Below are positions 44,986-53,596 of a stretch of DNA of 64,000 bases, in pieces; the stretch's first letter is position 1, and every line of letters starts with the position of its first letter. The DNA is from an uncultured Lachnobacterium sp. (GTDB lineage Bacteria > Bacillota > Clostridia > Lachnospirales > Lachnospiraceae). Both the position numbers and the translations under genes were made by a program. The notes beneath the pieces are model-generated. The model was not told the origin of the DNA. It saw nothing but the letters and a program-made list of their open reading frames with translations, and did not search any database. The stretch is taken from positions 1 to 64,000 of the forward strand of contig UQRC01000005.1 of assembly GCA_900543445.1 (NCBI GenBank), written 5' to 3'.

Positions 44986-46240
44986 TTATACAAATGAGAT
45001 CCGTGCACGTGTTCTTGAAAGGATGGATCTCTCAAGGGAGATGTCCGATGAGGAAATTGAGGAACTGATCGGAGAAGAGACTTGCCGCTGTATGCGTGCA
45101 GAGAAGTTTTCCGTCAGGGAGCGTGTGAGAATTGAGCAAAAAGTGTTTAATTCTCTGCGAAAACTGGATGCCTTGCAGGAACTGATCGATGATTCACAGG
45201 TGACAGAGATCATGGTGAATGGACCGAAACACATTTTTTATGAGAAGGATGGGCAGGTATGTGAGTGGGGCGAGTCGTTTGAAAGTGAAGAGAAGATGCA
45301 GGATGTAATCCAGCAGATTGTCGGGCGACATAATCGTGTAGTAAACCAATCGACACCGATTGTGGATACACGATTGATGGATGGCTCCCGTGTCAATATT
45401 GTGCTTTCACCGATTGCAATTGATGGAGCTGCAATCACAATACGAAAGTTTCCGGAGAAACCGTTTCGTATGGAGGAACTGATCCGCAGAGGCGCGATCA
45501 GTATGGAGGCGGCAGAACTGCTAGAAACTTTGGTTCATGCAAGGTACAGCATCCTGGTCTCCGGTGGAACGAGTTCCGGAAAAACAACATTTCTTAATGC
45601 ATTATCGCAATATATTCCCGAGGATGAGCGAGTGATTACAATTGAAGATTCTGCGGAATTACAGATACAGGGAGTACGCAATCTGGTGCGCCTTGAGACA
45701 AGGAATTCCAATATGGAGGGAGTTGCAGCAATTACGATTCGTGATCTGATCCGATCGGCTCTTCGTATGAGACCAGACCGGATCGTGGTTGGCGAGTGTC
45801 GTGGGGCTGAAGCTTTTGATATGCTTCAGGCTTTGAATACCGGGCATGATGGTGGACTCAGTACAGCGCATGGCAATTCCAGCAGAGACATATTGGGAAG
45901 ACTGGAAATGATGGTACTGATGGGAATGGATTTGCCTCTTAGTGCGATCCGGCAGCAGATTGCGTCAGGGATTGACATAATTGTGCATCTTGGAAGGCTT
46001 CCGGATAAAAGCAGACGCGTTCTTGAGATTGTGGAGCTGGATGGTATCTGCGATGGAGAGATTATGCTTTCACCACTTTATCAGTTAAAGGAATGTGAGG
46101 GTGATTGGAAGTTATGTAGTGTTGGCAGTCTGAAGCATATAGGAAAACTCAAGATGTCGGGAAAACAATATTGTGTAGATGATCGGGTGCATATGCAGGA
46201 TGATGTAAGGCTGCCAGTATCGGCTATTCCAGGAAGATAG
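44975..46240 (+). CDS. tadA: Pilus assembly ATPase TadA/CpaF
   Basis: This hexameric secretion ATPase powers Tad pilus assembly. The 421-aa protein has the CpaF layout: N-terminal helical part, ALQELIDDSQVTEIMVNGP (near 67), Walker A GGTSSGKTTFL (near 197), the Asp box and Walker B region RMRPDRIVVGECRG (near 265), and the His box GHDGGLSTAHGNS. The start is TTG at 44975 inside the end of the previous gene, with GGGGGTGA upstream. Confidence 0.94.
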   Translation: MDLNYTNEIRARVLERMDLSREMSDEEIEELIGEETCRCMRAEKFSVRERVRIEQKVFNSLRKLDALQELIDDSQVTEIMVNGPKHIFYEKDGQVCEWGESFESEEKMQDVIQQIVGRHNRVVNQSTPIVDTRLMDGSRVNIVLSPIAIDGAAITIRKFPEKPFRMEELIRRGAISMEAAELLETLVHARYSILVSGGTSSGKTTFLNALSQYIPEDERVITIEDSAELQIQGVRNLVRLETRNSNMEGVAAITIRDLIRSALRMRPDRIVVGECRGAEAFDMLQALNTGHDGGLSTAHGNSSRDILGRLEMMVLMGMDLPLSAIRQQIASGIDIIVHLGRLPDKSRRVLEIVELDGICDGEIMLSPLYQLKECEGDWKLCSVGSLKHIGKLKMSGKQYCVDDRVHMQDDVRLPVSAIPGR

Positions 46241-46258
46241 GAAGGAGAGACAGGCAGA

Positions 46259-46996
46259 ATGGATTACAGATTTTATCGCTTGTGTATGCAGGAGAAAGTA
46301 GTCTGCTTTGCAAAAGCAGCAGGATTTTCCGTTGTGATTGCCTATTTATTTTATCAGCATTGGATGGGACTTATCCTGACACCGATTCTTTATATTTTAA
46401 TACGAAAGAGAACAATCAGGGAGAGACAGGCTGCGCGGCAGGAGCAGATTGCAACACAGTTTTTGGATGCGCTTCGCACGGTAAGTGCTTCACTTCTTGC
46501 TGGTTATTCGATGGAGAATGCATGGAGAGAAGCAGCCCGTGAAGTTGAAAATCTATATGGAAAGGATGCTATTCTGCTGCGGGAACTTGAGGAGATTAAC
46601 AGAGCGGTAGCGTTGAATATACCGATTGAAAAATTGTTGGATCAATTTGCTGACCGGTCAGGCAATGCAGATATTATGAGTTTTGCGGAAGTGTTTGCAT
46701 TTGCGAAAAGAAGTGGGGGCAATTTTGCAGCTATTATTGAGGAGACATCGGAACATATGCGGGCGCGTCATGACACGGAGCGAGAGATTCAGGTGCTTAT
46801 AGCATCCCGAAAATTGGAACAACGTGTTATGAATGTGATTCCTATATTCATATTAGCGTATTTGAAGCTTACATCTGGAGATTTTCTATCACCTTTATAT
46901 GGGAATTTATTCGGAATATGTTTTATGACCGGATGCCTTGGCACGTATGGAGTGACGATACTTTTAGCTGATAAGATATTGGATATTCAGATGTGA
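46259..46996 (+). CDS. TadB-like pilus assembly membrane protein (GspF domain)
   Basis: This inner-membrane platform protein of the Tad system has 245 aa. Two N-terminal hydrophobic helices (about 15-50) are followed by a cytosolic GspF-like domain (about 65-185, with LRTVSASLLAGYSMENAW and FAKRSGGNFAAIIEET) and two C-terminal helices. GAAGGAG is well placed. The gene order TadA-TadB-TadC is standard. Confidence 0.85.
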   Translation: MDYRFYRLCMQEKVVCFAKAAGFSVVIAYLFYQHWMGLILTPILYILIRKRTIRERQAARQEQIATQFLDALRTVSASLLAGYSMENAWREAAREVENLYGKDAILLRELEEINRAVALNIPIEKLLDQFADRSGNADIMSFAEVFAFAKRSGGNFAAIIEETSEHMRARHDTEREIQVLIASRKLEQRVMNVIPIFILAYLKLTSGDFLSPLYGNLFGICFMTGCLGTYGVTILLADKILDIQM

Positions 46997-47009
46997 AAGG
47001 AAGAGGAGA

Positions 47010-48230
47010 ATGTTACAAAACAAGAAAAAGCTTGTTCAAATTGGGATCATCTGTGTGTTGTTCATAGTATTGGCGGTATACGTGGAAGCGACAGAGCACA
47101 GCGTAGATGAAAACAATCGGGTAATCCGTGCGAGTCCCGGTGAGCGGGGACAGAGTCTGGAATTACAACTGGAGGCAGAGGATTTTTTTGATGGATATCA
47201 TTACAAAGTTGAGATTCCGGCACAGGTTGTTACACAAACGGAGGCGGAGCAATATTTTGAAAAGGCAAGGCAGGAGATTGATGAGAGATTCTTTGAGCAG
47301 GGAGATTGTGCGGAGCATGTCAGCCATGCGGTGAGAATGGAAAACCGATATGTAGATCGTATGGTTTCGGCGGAATGGACTTTCGACAGTTATCAATACA
47401 TCGATATCGATGGAAAGCTTCGTGAAAATAATTTGAAGGATAATGCGATCGTGCAGGCAACAGTATTACTTACTTGCGGAACGTATGAGCAGGAATATGT
47501 TTTTTCTTTTATGATAGTGCCACCGGAGTTTACCAAAGAGGAGCAGCTTTTGAATGATATTGAGAGTGCGGTTACTGCGGAGGGAAACAGACAGGGAGAG
47601 ACTTATTTTCAATTGCCACAAAAGGTGGATGGGGTCTCGCTTAAGTGGGAGGAACCTAAGCAGCATCTTTTGGTTAAAGTGTTGTTCTTTGAAATTGTTA
47701 TTGTGGTTTTGCTTTATTTTGTGGAACAGGAAAAGAAGAAGACAAAGGAAAAGGAGCGGCAGGACCAGATGCAGCTGGATTATGCTGAATTTGTCAATAA
47801 ATTATTGATTTTACTGGGATCCGGGATGTCGTTGAAACAATCATTGAATCGAATTTCCGCGAGATACTTTGATAAGAGGCAGAAAAACCAGACAAAGGGA
47901 AGGTATCTGTATGAAGAACTGCTAATAACAAATCATGAGATCGAGGATGGGGAAAGTGAACGCCTCGCATATCAGAAATTTGGCGAGAGAATCGGATTGA
48001 ACTGTTATAACCGGTTGATTCGTATACTGATTCAGAATTTGAGAACCGGAAGCCGGGGAATTTGTGAGTTATTAGGGCAGGAAGCTGCAGTTGCTTTGGA
48101 GGAGCGCAAGGCGCTTGCAAGAAAACTGGGAGAAGAGGCGGGAACGAAGATGCTGCTTCCGCTGATCATGATGCTTGGAATTGTGATTGCAATTATTATG
48201 GTTCCGGCAATGCAGTCATTTGCAATATAA
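47010..48230 (+). CDS. TadC-like protein with an added extracytoplasmic N-terminal domain
   Basis: The 406-aa protein ends in a GspF-like domain typical of TadC (about 245-406, with FVNKLLILLGSGMSLKQSL, RLIRILIQNLRTGSRG and EEAGTKMLLPLIMMLGI). Unlike usual TadC it begins with a signal-anchor helix (about 10-27) and an extracytoplasmic domain of about 190 residues with a TQTEAEQYFEKARQEID stretch. A second helix (about 222-239) then leads to the cytosolic domain. The domain should lie outside the membrane. The 14-bp gap to tadB shows it belongs to the operon. Confidence 0.8.
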   Translation: MLQNKKKLVQIGIICVLFIVLAVYVEATEHSVDENNRVIRASPGERGQSLELQLEAEDFFDGYHYKVEIPAQVVTQTEAEQYFEKARQEIDERFFEQGDCAEHVSHAVRMENRYVDRMVSAEWTFDSYQYIDIDGKLRENNLKDNAIVQATVLLTCGTYEQEYVFSFMIVPPEFTKEEQLLNDIESAVTAEGNRQGETYFQLPQKVDGVSLKWEEPKQHLLVKVLFFEIVIVVLLYFVEQEKKKTKEKERQDQMQLDYAEFVNKLLILLGSGMSLKQSLNRISARYFDKRQKNQTKGRYLYEELLITNHEIEDGESERLAYQKFGERIGLNCYNRLIRILIQNLRTGSRGICELLGQEAAVALEERKALARKLGEEAGTKMLLPLIMMLGIVIAIIMVPAMQSFAI

Positions 48231-48242
48231 GGAGGAAAAATT

Positions 48243-48410
48243 ATGTTAGGATTTAAAAACTTTTTGTTGGATGAAGATGGTGTTGGAGTTGTGGAAATGG
48301 TATTGATCGTGGTGGTACTGATTGCACTTGTTTTGATTTTTAAGAACCGCTTGACATCTACTGTGAACGATATATTTGACAAGATTCAGAGTGAATCTGG
48401 AAAGGTATGA
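48243..48410 (+). CDS. Flp-type major pilin (type IVb pilin)
   Basis: This 55-aa prepilin should be the Tad pilus subunit. A short leader ends at Gly13; cleavage there leaves VGVVE, so the conserved Glu is at position +5. A hydrophobic helix (about 14-35) and a small polar tail (KNRLTSTVNDIFDKIQSE) follow, as in Flp1 pilins. AGGAGG lies 8 nt upstream. The gene lies between tadC and the DUF5702 gene. It is the only Flp gene seen here. Confidence 0.9.
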   Translation: MLGFKNFLLDEDGVGVVEMVLIVVVLIALVLIFKNRLTSTVNDIFDKIQSESGKV

Positions 48411-48419
48411 TTGTAAGAA

Positions 48420-50024
48420 GTGAAGCAGAGAAGATATCGTGGAAGTATCACCGTTTTTGCAGCGCTTTCTATAATGTTGGTTGCTCAACTGTTGTTTACA
48501 TTAATTGAAGGTGCCAGATTGTTGGAACTTCATAAAGCAAGTCAAATGAATACGGAATCTGTACTTGAATCGGTATTTGCAGATTATTGCAGTCCGCTAT
48601 GGGAAGAATATCATATTCTTGGAATGACAACTGACAATATGAATGGCGAGTTATCGTTTAATAATCGGGCGGCTCAGATGCGGAAACTCTCTCTTGCTAA
48701 TCTAGGAGGATTAAGAGAAAAAGATTTACTCTCAGAGGGAGCGAATCTGCTTCGGGCGAATGTGAATGACGTTGATATCTGTTCGTATCTTCTTATGACG
48801 GATGGTAGGGGGACTGTATTTGAGCAGGCGGTCAGTGCTTATATGAAGGAAAATTTGGCATATGAGTTGGCCAAAGGTATTTATAATAATTATGAGAGTA
48901 TAAAGGAATCGCAGGATCAATATGGTGATGGAAGCGATAAGATTAGTGGCGCATTAGATGCGTTAGAAGAAGCAAAAAGTGAGGGAACGAAACCATCAGA
49001 ACAAAGTGTGCAGCGATGGAATTTTAAAGGTGCAGGTCAAAGGATTAGGGTGCAGGCTGCAACAAGTGAACAGACAAAAAAAGTTTATCAAGAAGATAGC
49101 TCCGGTAGTAAAAAATCACAAGAAGACAATCCACTTACAACGGTGACAGAGGCGCAGAAAAAAGGAATTCTGGGAATGGTTTTACCGGAGAGGGCACATT
49201 TGTCCGGGGCGGTGATTCAATCTGAGATGTGTGTTTCAAAAAGGACACTTGCACAGGGAAATGCAGCCATTCCAAAGGAAGAAGACTGGTACGATAAGAC
49301 TCTTTTCACACAATATATATGTAATTATATGTCATCCTATACGGAATCGCTTTCAAACCATGCGTTGCAATATGAGATGGAGTATTTGGTTGGTGGAAAG
49401 GACAATGATGTGGACAATCTACGTGTGACGGTAGATCGTTTACTGCTGATTCGGGAAGGCCTGAATATGGCAAGTATTGTGTCGATGCCGGACAAGCTGG
49501 CGGAGGCAGAAGCTCTAGCTATTGCGATGGCAGGAGCTTCTGTGAATCCTGCTATTATTGAAGCAGTGAAATATGGAATATTGGCAGCATGGGCTTATGT
49601 GGAAAGTGTGTTGGATATTCGGGCATTGTTGGATGGGGACAAAATATCTTTAATTAAAAGTGAGGCAACCTGGACATCAACGATTGACAATTTCCCTACG
49701 TTACTATCTGGATGGAGTAAGGCGAAGTCATGTGATGCAGGAGGATTGGACTATAAACAGTATATTACCTCTTTGTTATTATTTGAGAGTGGAAAAACTA
49801 TGGCAATGCGAGCAATGGACGTGGAAGAGGCAACGGTTCGTACAATAGAGGGGTATCAATCATTTCGAATGGATCATGCTGTCTGTGAGATGGAGATACA
49901 GGAAACTTATGAGTGGAAGCCGATTTTTATGATGTTTGTCCCTATGGTAACGGATGCCAAGGATGTATATCGGCTCATTGAATGTGCACATTACAGTTAT
50001 TTTAGAGGAAAGGAGGATGTGTGA
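48420..50024 (+). CDS. DUF5702-type pseudopilin-like protein of the Tad operon
   Basis: The 534-aa protein has a short basic start and one N-terminal hydrophobic helix (GSITVFAALSIMLVAQLL, residues 8-25), like TadE/TadG pseudopilins. A large extracytoplasmic domain follows. From memory, this architecture is called DUF5702 and occurs in clostridial Tad loci. A low-complexity Ser/Gln/Lys stretch lies near 175-245. The start is GTG at 48420, 9 bp after flp, with only a weak ribosome site, so translation may be coupled. The next gene starts 2 bp after its stop. Confidence 0.7.
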   Translation: MKQRRYRGSITVFAALSIMLVAQLLFTLIEGARLLELHKASQMNTESVLESVFADYCSPLWEEYHILGMTTDNMNGELSFNNRAAQMRKLSLANLGGLREKDLLSEGANLLRANVNDVDICSYLLMTDGRGTVFEQAVSAYMKENLAYELAKGIYNNYESIKESQDQYGDGSDKISGALDALEEAKSEGTKPSEQSVQRWNFKGAGQRIRVQAATSEQTKKVYQEDSSGSKKSQEDNPLTTVTEAQKKGILGMVLPERAHLSGAVIQSEMCVSKRTLAQGNAAIPKEEDWYDKTLFTQYICNYMSSYTESLSNHALQYEMEYLVGGKDNDVDNLRVTVDRLLLIREGLNMASIVSMPDKLAEAEALAIAMAGASVNPAIIEAVKYGILAAWAYVESVLDIRALLDGDKISLIKSEATWTSTIDNFPTLLSGWSKAKSCDAGGLDYKQYITSLLLFESGKTMAMRAMDVEEATVRTIEGYQSFRMDHAVCEMEIQETYEWKPIFMMFVPMVTDAKDVYRLIECAHYSYFRGKEDV

Positions 50025-50026
50025 AA

Positions 50027-50854
50027 ATGTCTTTTTGCAGTCGGTTAATTTATTTCAACCAAGACAAATCTCTCCCGAAGTATCGAAAAACAAACTGTTG
50101 CAAAAAGGCATTTTTGCACATCCGTAGTAAGGGCTCATATACACTAGAGATGGCGGTGGTGTTGCCGCTTGTCACGGCTTTTATGGTTTCCATACTGTTT
50201 TTCTTTCGTGTTCTTCAAGTTCAGACGCAAGTGCAGGAAGCTTTAGTATATGCAAGTCGGCAGACCGCAGCACAGGCAAGTATAGGGGATTCGTCTGCGG
50301 CACTTTTTGCGTCTGCTGAAATGCAATTCCGTAAAGAATTGCAGCAGCATAAAGAATATAGACATTATGTATCAGAGAGTTCTGGTGGAGTATCCCTTCT
50401 TTTATCAGATTTCGAAGGACCAGAGATTACGCTTAGAGCAGATTACTATATTAAGCTTCCGATCACTATTTTTAAAATAAAAGGTGTGCATATGACACAA
50501 AGTAGTGTGAATCGCAAGTGGACGGGGGATCGTGAAGCGTGGACGGAAACGGATTATGTGTATGTGACAGAGCATGGAACCGTGTATCATCGCAGTCGAA
50601 ATTGTCGATATTTGGATTTGTCTATCCGAGCAGTAGAATATGTAGAAATTGGTGCTTTGCGGAATAAAAACGAACATAAATACTATGCGTGTAGCCAATG
50701 CGCGGCAAAAAATAAAAAGAAAGGGCAGGTGTATATTACGGATTATGGAGAAGTGTATCATACGAGTCTCTCGTGCAGTGGATTGAAGAGAACGGTGTAT
50801 CTGATTCCGATATCGGAAGTAGGGGGTAAAGGTCCATGTTCGAAATGTGGATGA
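50027..50854 (+). CDS. TadE-like protein with two C-terminal Cys repeats
   Basis: The 275-aa protein starts with a basic leader of about 38 residues, then GSYTLEMAVVLPLVTAF, a TadE-type pseudopilin signature with Glu near +5. An extracytoplasmic part follows. Its last 95 residues contain two related units: YVTEHGTVYHRSRNCRYL...CSQC and YITDYGEVYHTSLSCSGL...CSKC. Each has one Cys plus a CxxC pair, and they look like small metal-binding or disulfide modules. AGGAGG lies 10 nt before this ATG; GTG at 50021 is an alternative. It overlaps the next gene by 19 bp. Confidence 0.7.
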   Translation: MSFCSRLIYFNQDKSLPKYRKTNCCKKAFLHIRSKGSYTLEMAVVLPLVTAFMVSILFFFRVLQVQTQVQEALVYASRQTAAQASIGDSSAALFASAEMQFRKELQQHKEYRHYVSESSGGVSLLLSDFEGPEITLRADYYIKLPITIFKIKGVHMTQSSVNRKWTGDREAWTETDYVYVTEHGTVYHRSRNCRYLDLSIRAVEYVEIGALRNKNEHKYYACSQCAAKNKKKGQVYITDYGEVYHTSLSCSGLKRTVYLIPISEVGGKGPCSKCG

Positions 50855-51273
50855 TTATAAAAGAGATTGTATTAGTTGTCGGGTTAACTATTATGAGTAT
50901 AGAAGATATTCGAAGGAAAGAAATTCGTAGGATATGGCTGATAGGATTGGGGATGGCGGGAATTGTGATCGCAATCGTGGCAGGAGATATCGATGGGGCA
51001 CAGTACCTGTTTCGGTTAGTGCCTGGTATCGTATGCTTTTTGGTGGCATGGGTTACAGGGGAACAGATCGGTTTTGGGGACGCATTCCTGATTTTCATTA
51101 TGGGTTTGTATTGTAATGTAACAGAGTTGATCAATGTGTGTATGTTTGCATTGACATTGGTCGGAATTGTTTCACTTTTTTTAATGACAGTAGCAAAGAA
51201 ATCAAAAAAATATGAATTGCCATTCATTCCATTTGTGTTTCTTGGACGGATGGTATGGCTGTTTTGTGTTTAA
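50836..51273 (+). CDS. Second A24-type prepilin peptidase
   Basis: The 145-aa membrane protein has four or five helices and the two A24 aspartates, one in MSIEDIRRKEI (near residue 24) and one in GFGDAFLIF (near 78). It is short but complete for a TadV-like enzyme. It differs clearly from the enzyme encoded at 43353. It may process the TadE-like proteins encoded around it, while the other processes Flp. That division of labour is inference. Confidence 0.75.
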   Translation: MFEMWMIIKEIVLVVGLTIMSIEDIRRKEIRRIWLIGLGMAGIVIAIVAGDIDGAQYLFRLVPGIVCFLVAWVTGEQIGFGDAFLIFIMGLYCNVTELINVCMFALTLVGIVSLFLMTVAKKSKKYELPFIPFVFLGRMVWLFCV

Positions 51274-51322
51274 GCGTGTGAAGAAAATCGTTTAGGATTT
51301 TAGGAATCCGGCAGGGAGGAAC

Positions 51323-51598
51323 ATGAATAAAGATTACGATGAATGCGGGAAGAAAATGCATAATATGATGCGAAATTGCCTGGTTCAATGGCTGACAGGG
51401 AGCCAGAAGGCAAGTTATACAGTAGAAGCATCGTTTATGGTACCTATCCTGATCGGTGCTATGGTAATTGCAATGCGCATGGGAATCGGTTGTTATGAAG
51501 AAATTCGGTTACAGAAGGAGCAAGAGAAGGTTTGTGCTATGTGGGAAGTAAAGGAATTCTATCGGTATCAGACTTTAAAGGAGATAGGTGATGATTAA
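51323..51598 (+). CDS. Short TadE-like pseudopilin
   Basis: The 91-aa protein has a cytosolic leader of about 30 residues and then ASYTVEASFMVPILIGAMV, a TadE-type motif with Glu at about +5. A short helical tail ends it. It resembles the front part of the protein encoded at 50027, without its domain. GGGAGG lies upstream. Its last 8 bp overlap the FHA gene. It is probably a minor pilin. Confidence 0.7.
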   Translation: MNKDYDECGKKMHNMMRNCLVQWLTGSQKASYTVEASFMVPILIGAMVIAMRMGIGCYEEIRLQKEQEKVCAMWEVKEFYRYQTLKEIGDD

Positions 51599-52880
51599 TC
51601 GGGAAATTGTATATGAGAGAAATGTAACAGGCTGCTTTATGAGGATTGCGGCACCAGTAGAGGCTGGTGTGGATGAGCGCTTTCTGCTACGTCGAAAATT
51701 GCCGGGCATTTTGCCTGTTGAGAAGGCTTATGTGAATGGCGGAGGACAGTATTGGTATAACATTTCTGGAAAGCAGTCCTTGGATACCTATTGTAGAGTG
51801 AAAGAAATACGCATGGAATTTGTAGAGCAATTGATTATCAGTGTCTGTAGCTTATTGGAACGTATGGAATGGAGCTTAATACGCACAGATTGTCTGATGC
51901 TTGATCCGGAGCTTGTGTTTGTGAACAATGCGAGTCGGGAATTTGTTTTTACGATATATCCGGGAGGAACGCAGAAGGTAGAGCAGGAATTTCAGATGCT
52001 GATGGAATATCTGATGAAGAAAGTTGATCATAAGGATGCGGAAGCTGTTCGTGCAGTGTACCAGATCTATGAACATACTTTAGAAGAAAGTTATCAGATT
52101 ACGGATATTCGAAGCCTGCTTTTTCGCGAGAAGAGTGGATTAAAGCAGGATGAGGAATGGAATCGTTCGTTTGTGAGCGAGAACGGAAAACAATCGATGG
52201 GAAAAAATAACCCTGCAAATTTGAAAGGTGAGGTAGATCGATATGAGGATGCAGAGCTGCGTTTGTCGGAAATGCATGAAAAGACCATAAAAAATCAAGG
52301 AGCTCAAAAAGTGAAAAAAAATTTTAAAAAAGGAATCAGAACCGATTGTGTGCATAAAACGCAAAATGGCACAAGTGTTTGGCAGGCAATGAAAGCAAAA
52401 CTTGTTGCGTGGGGAATTCTGCAGGAATCGGAGCATACGCAGAGTATTAATAATACAAAGCTTGTGGAAGAAAAGCGTAGTAAGAAACGCGAATCGGAGG
52501 TTGTTTATCCAGACCTTGAAGAAGAGATGGAGCCGGAACCAGTACCGGAGATTCATCCGACCGTGTGCCTGACCAGTTTTAACGGACAACCGAGAGGTGA
52601 ACTGCGCTATATGGGGAATGAAGGATTTGCAGATATTATGCTTAAAGATGACTCCATTCGGATCGGATATGGAAAAGAAGCAGATATTAGCATTAATCGG
52701 GAAACAATCAGTCAGTTTCATGCGCGAATTCATAAAGAAGAGGACGGTTTTTATATAGAAGATTTAAATTCAACAAATGGTACATTTGTCAATGAGGAGC
52801 TTCTTGTATACAAGGAACAGAGAAAGCTGGCATATAATGATATTGTTCAGTTCGCAGATATTCGATATCGATTCTGTTAG
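51591..52880 (+). CDS. DUF6382-FHA domain protein
   Basis: The 429-aa cytosolic protein has an N-terminal domain (about 1-180) that I know from memory as DUF6382, a low-complexity basic linker, and a C-terminal forkhead-associated domain (about 345-429). The FHA domain shows the phosphothreonine-binding pattern IRIGYGKEADI, then S-x-x-H (SQFHARI) and LNSTNGTFVN. FHA domains bind phosphothreonine, so a Ser/Thr kinase partner is expected; one is encoded at 38319-39680. Ribosome site GGAG lies 7 nt before the ATG at 51591. Confidence 0.8.
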   Translation: MINREIVYERNVTGCFMRIAAPVEAGVDERFLLRRKLPGILPVEKAYVNGGGQYWYNISGKQSLDTYCRVKEIRMEFVEQLIISVCSLLERMEWSLIRTDCLMLDPELVFVNNASREFVFTIYPGGTQKVEQEFQMLMEYLMKKVDHKDAEAVRAVYQIYEHTLEESYQITDIRSLLFREKSGLKQDEEWNRSFVSENGKQSMGKNNPANLKGEVDRYEDAELRLSEMHEKTIKNQGAQKVKKNFKKGIRTDCVHKTQNGTSVWQAMKAKLVAWGILQESEHTQSINNTKLVEEKRSKKRESEVVYPDLEEEMEPEPVPEIHPTVCLTSFNGQPRGELRYMGNEGFADIMLKDDSIRIGYGKEADISINRETISQFHARIHKEEDGFYIEDLNSTNGTFVNEELLVYKEQRKLAYNDIVQFADIRYRFC

Positions 52881-52896
52881 GAAACTATGCTATAAT
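52868..52896 (+). promoter_or_regulatory. Possible promoter of the rhomboid gene
   Basis: TATAAT (52891-52896) with a weak -35 (TCGATT, 52868-52873) at 17 bp, lying partly in the end of the FHA gene. No terminator separates the Tad operon from the rhomboid gene. Confidence 0.4.
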
Positions 52897-52922
52897 ATCG
52901 CCTAAGAAGGGCGGTGACTCTT

Positions 52923-53570
52923 ATGAAAAAGAAATGGGTAAATGAGGCATACATTACATATATATTAGTGGCGATTAATTGTATTGTGTTTGTGATTCTT
53001 GAGATTATGGGAGATACTGAGAGTTCGGAGTTTATGGCAAGTGTGGGTGCGGTATGGCCACCGTATATTCAGGGAAAAGGTGAATATTGGAGACTCCTGA
53101 CAGCTACCTTTATGCATTTTGGATTTGATCATATATTGAATAATATGCTGATCTTGATTTGTGCCGGAATTATTCTTGAGGGGGCACTCGGGCATGTAAA
53201 GTATCTACTTTTATATCTGATTGCGGGAATCGGAGGAAGCACATTGTCCTATTTACAGATGCTGCACAGTGGGGATTATGCGGTTGCAGCAGGGGCGTCC
53301 GGCGCAATCTTTGGCATTATTGGAGCGTTGCTTTGGATTGTGATATTACATAAGGGAAGATATGAGACATTGACAGGTAAAGGCCTTCTGTTTATGATCG
53401 TGATCAGCCTCTATTATGGAATCAGTAGCGGAGGTGTTGATAACTGGGGGCATATCGGAGGTCTGATCATGGGATTCCTGATGGGAATTCTTCTTTATCG
53501 AAAGAAGATAAACTCTGGGGAAAAGACTAAATATGTTGATTTTGAGGATGAAAATCCCTATACTAATTAG
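52923..53570 (+). CDS. Rhomboid family intramembrane serine protease
   Basis: The 215-aa membrane protein cleaves other membrane proteins within the bilayer. It has six helices. The catalytic Ser is in GASGAIFG near residue 126, the catalytic His in GHIGGLIMG near 176, and an oxyanion-side HFGFDHILNNM motif lies near 63. The start at 52923 has GGTGA upstream. It lies just after the Tad operon; a link to pilus or surface proteins is possible but unproven. Confidence 0.93.
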   Translation: MKKKWVNEAYITYILVAINCIVFVILEIMGDTESSEFMASVGAVWPPYIQGKGEYWRLLTATFMHFGFDHILNNMLILICAGIILEGALGHVKYLLLYLIAGIGGSTLSYLQMLHSGDYAVAAGASGAIFGIIGALLWIVILHKGRYETLTGKGLLFMIVISLYYGISSGGVDNWGHIGGLIMGFLMGILLYRKKINSGEKTKYVDFEDENPYTN

Positions 53571-53596
53571 TAGTTGATGGGTAAGGAGAATGACAG

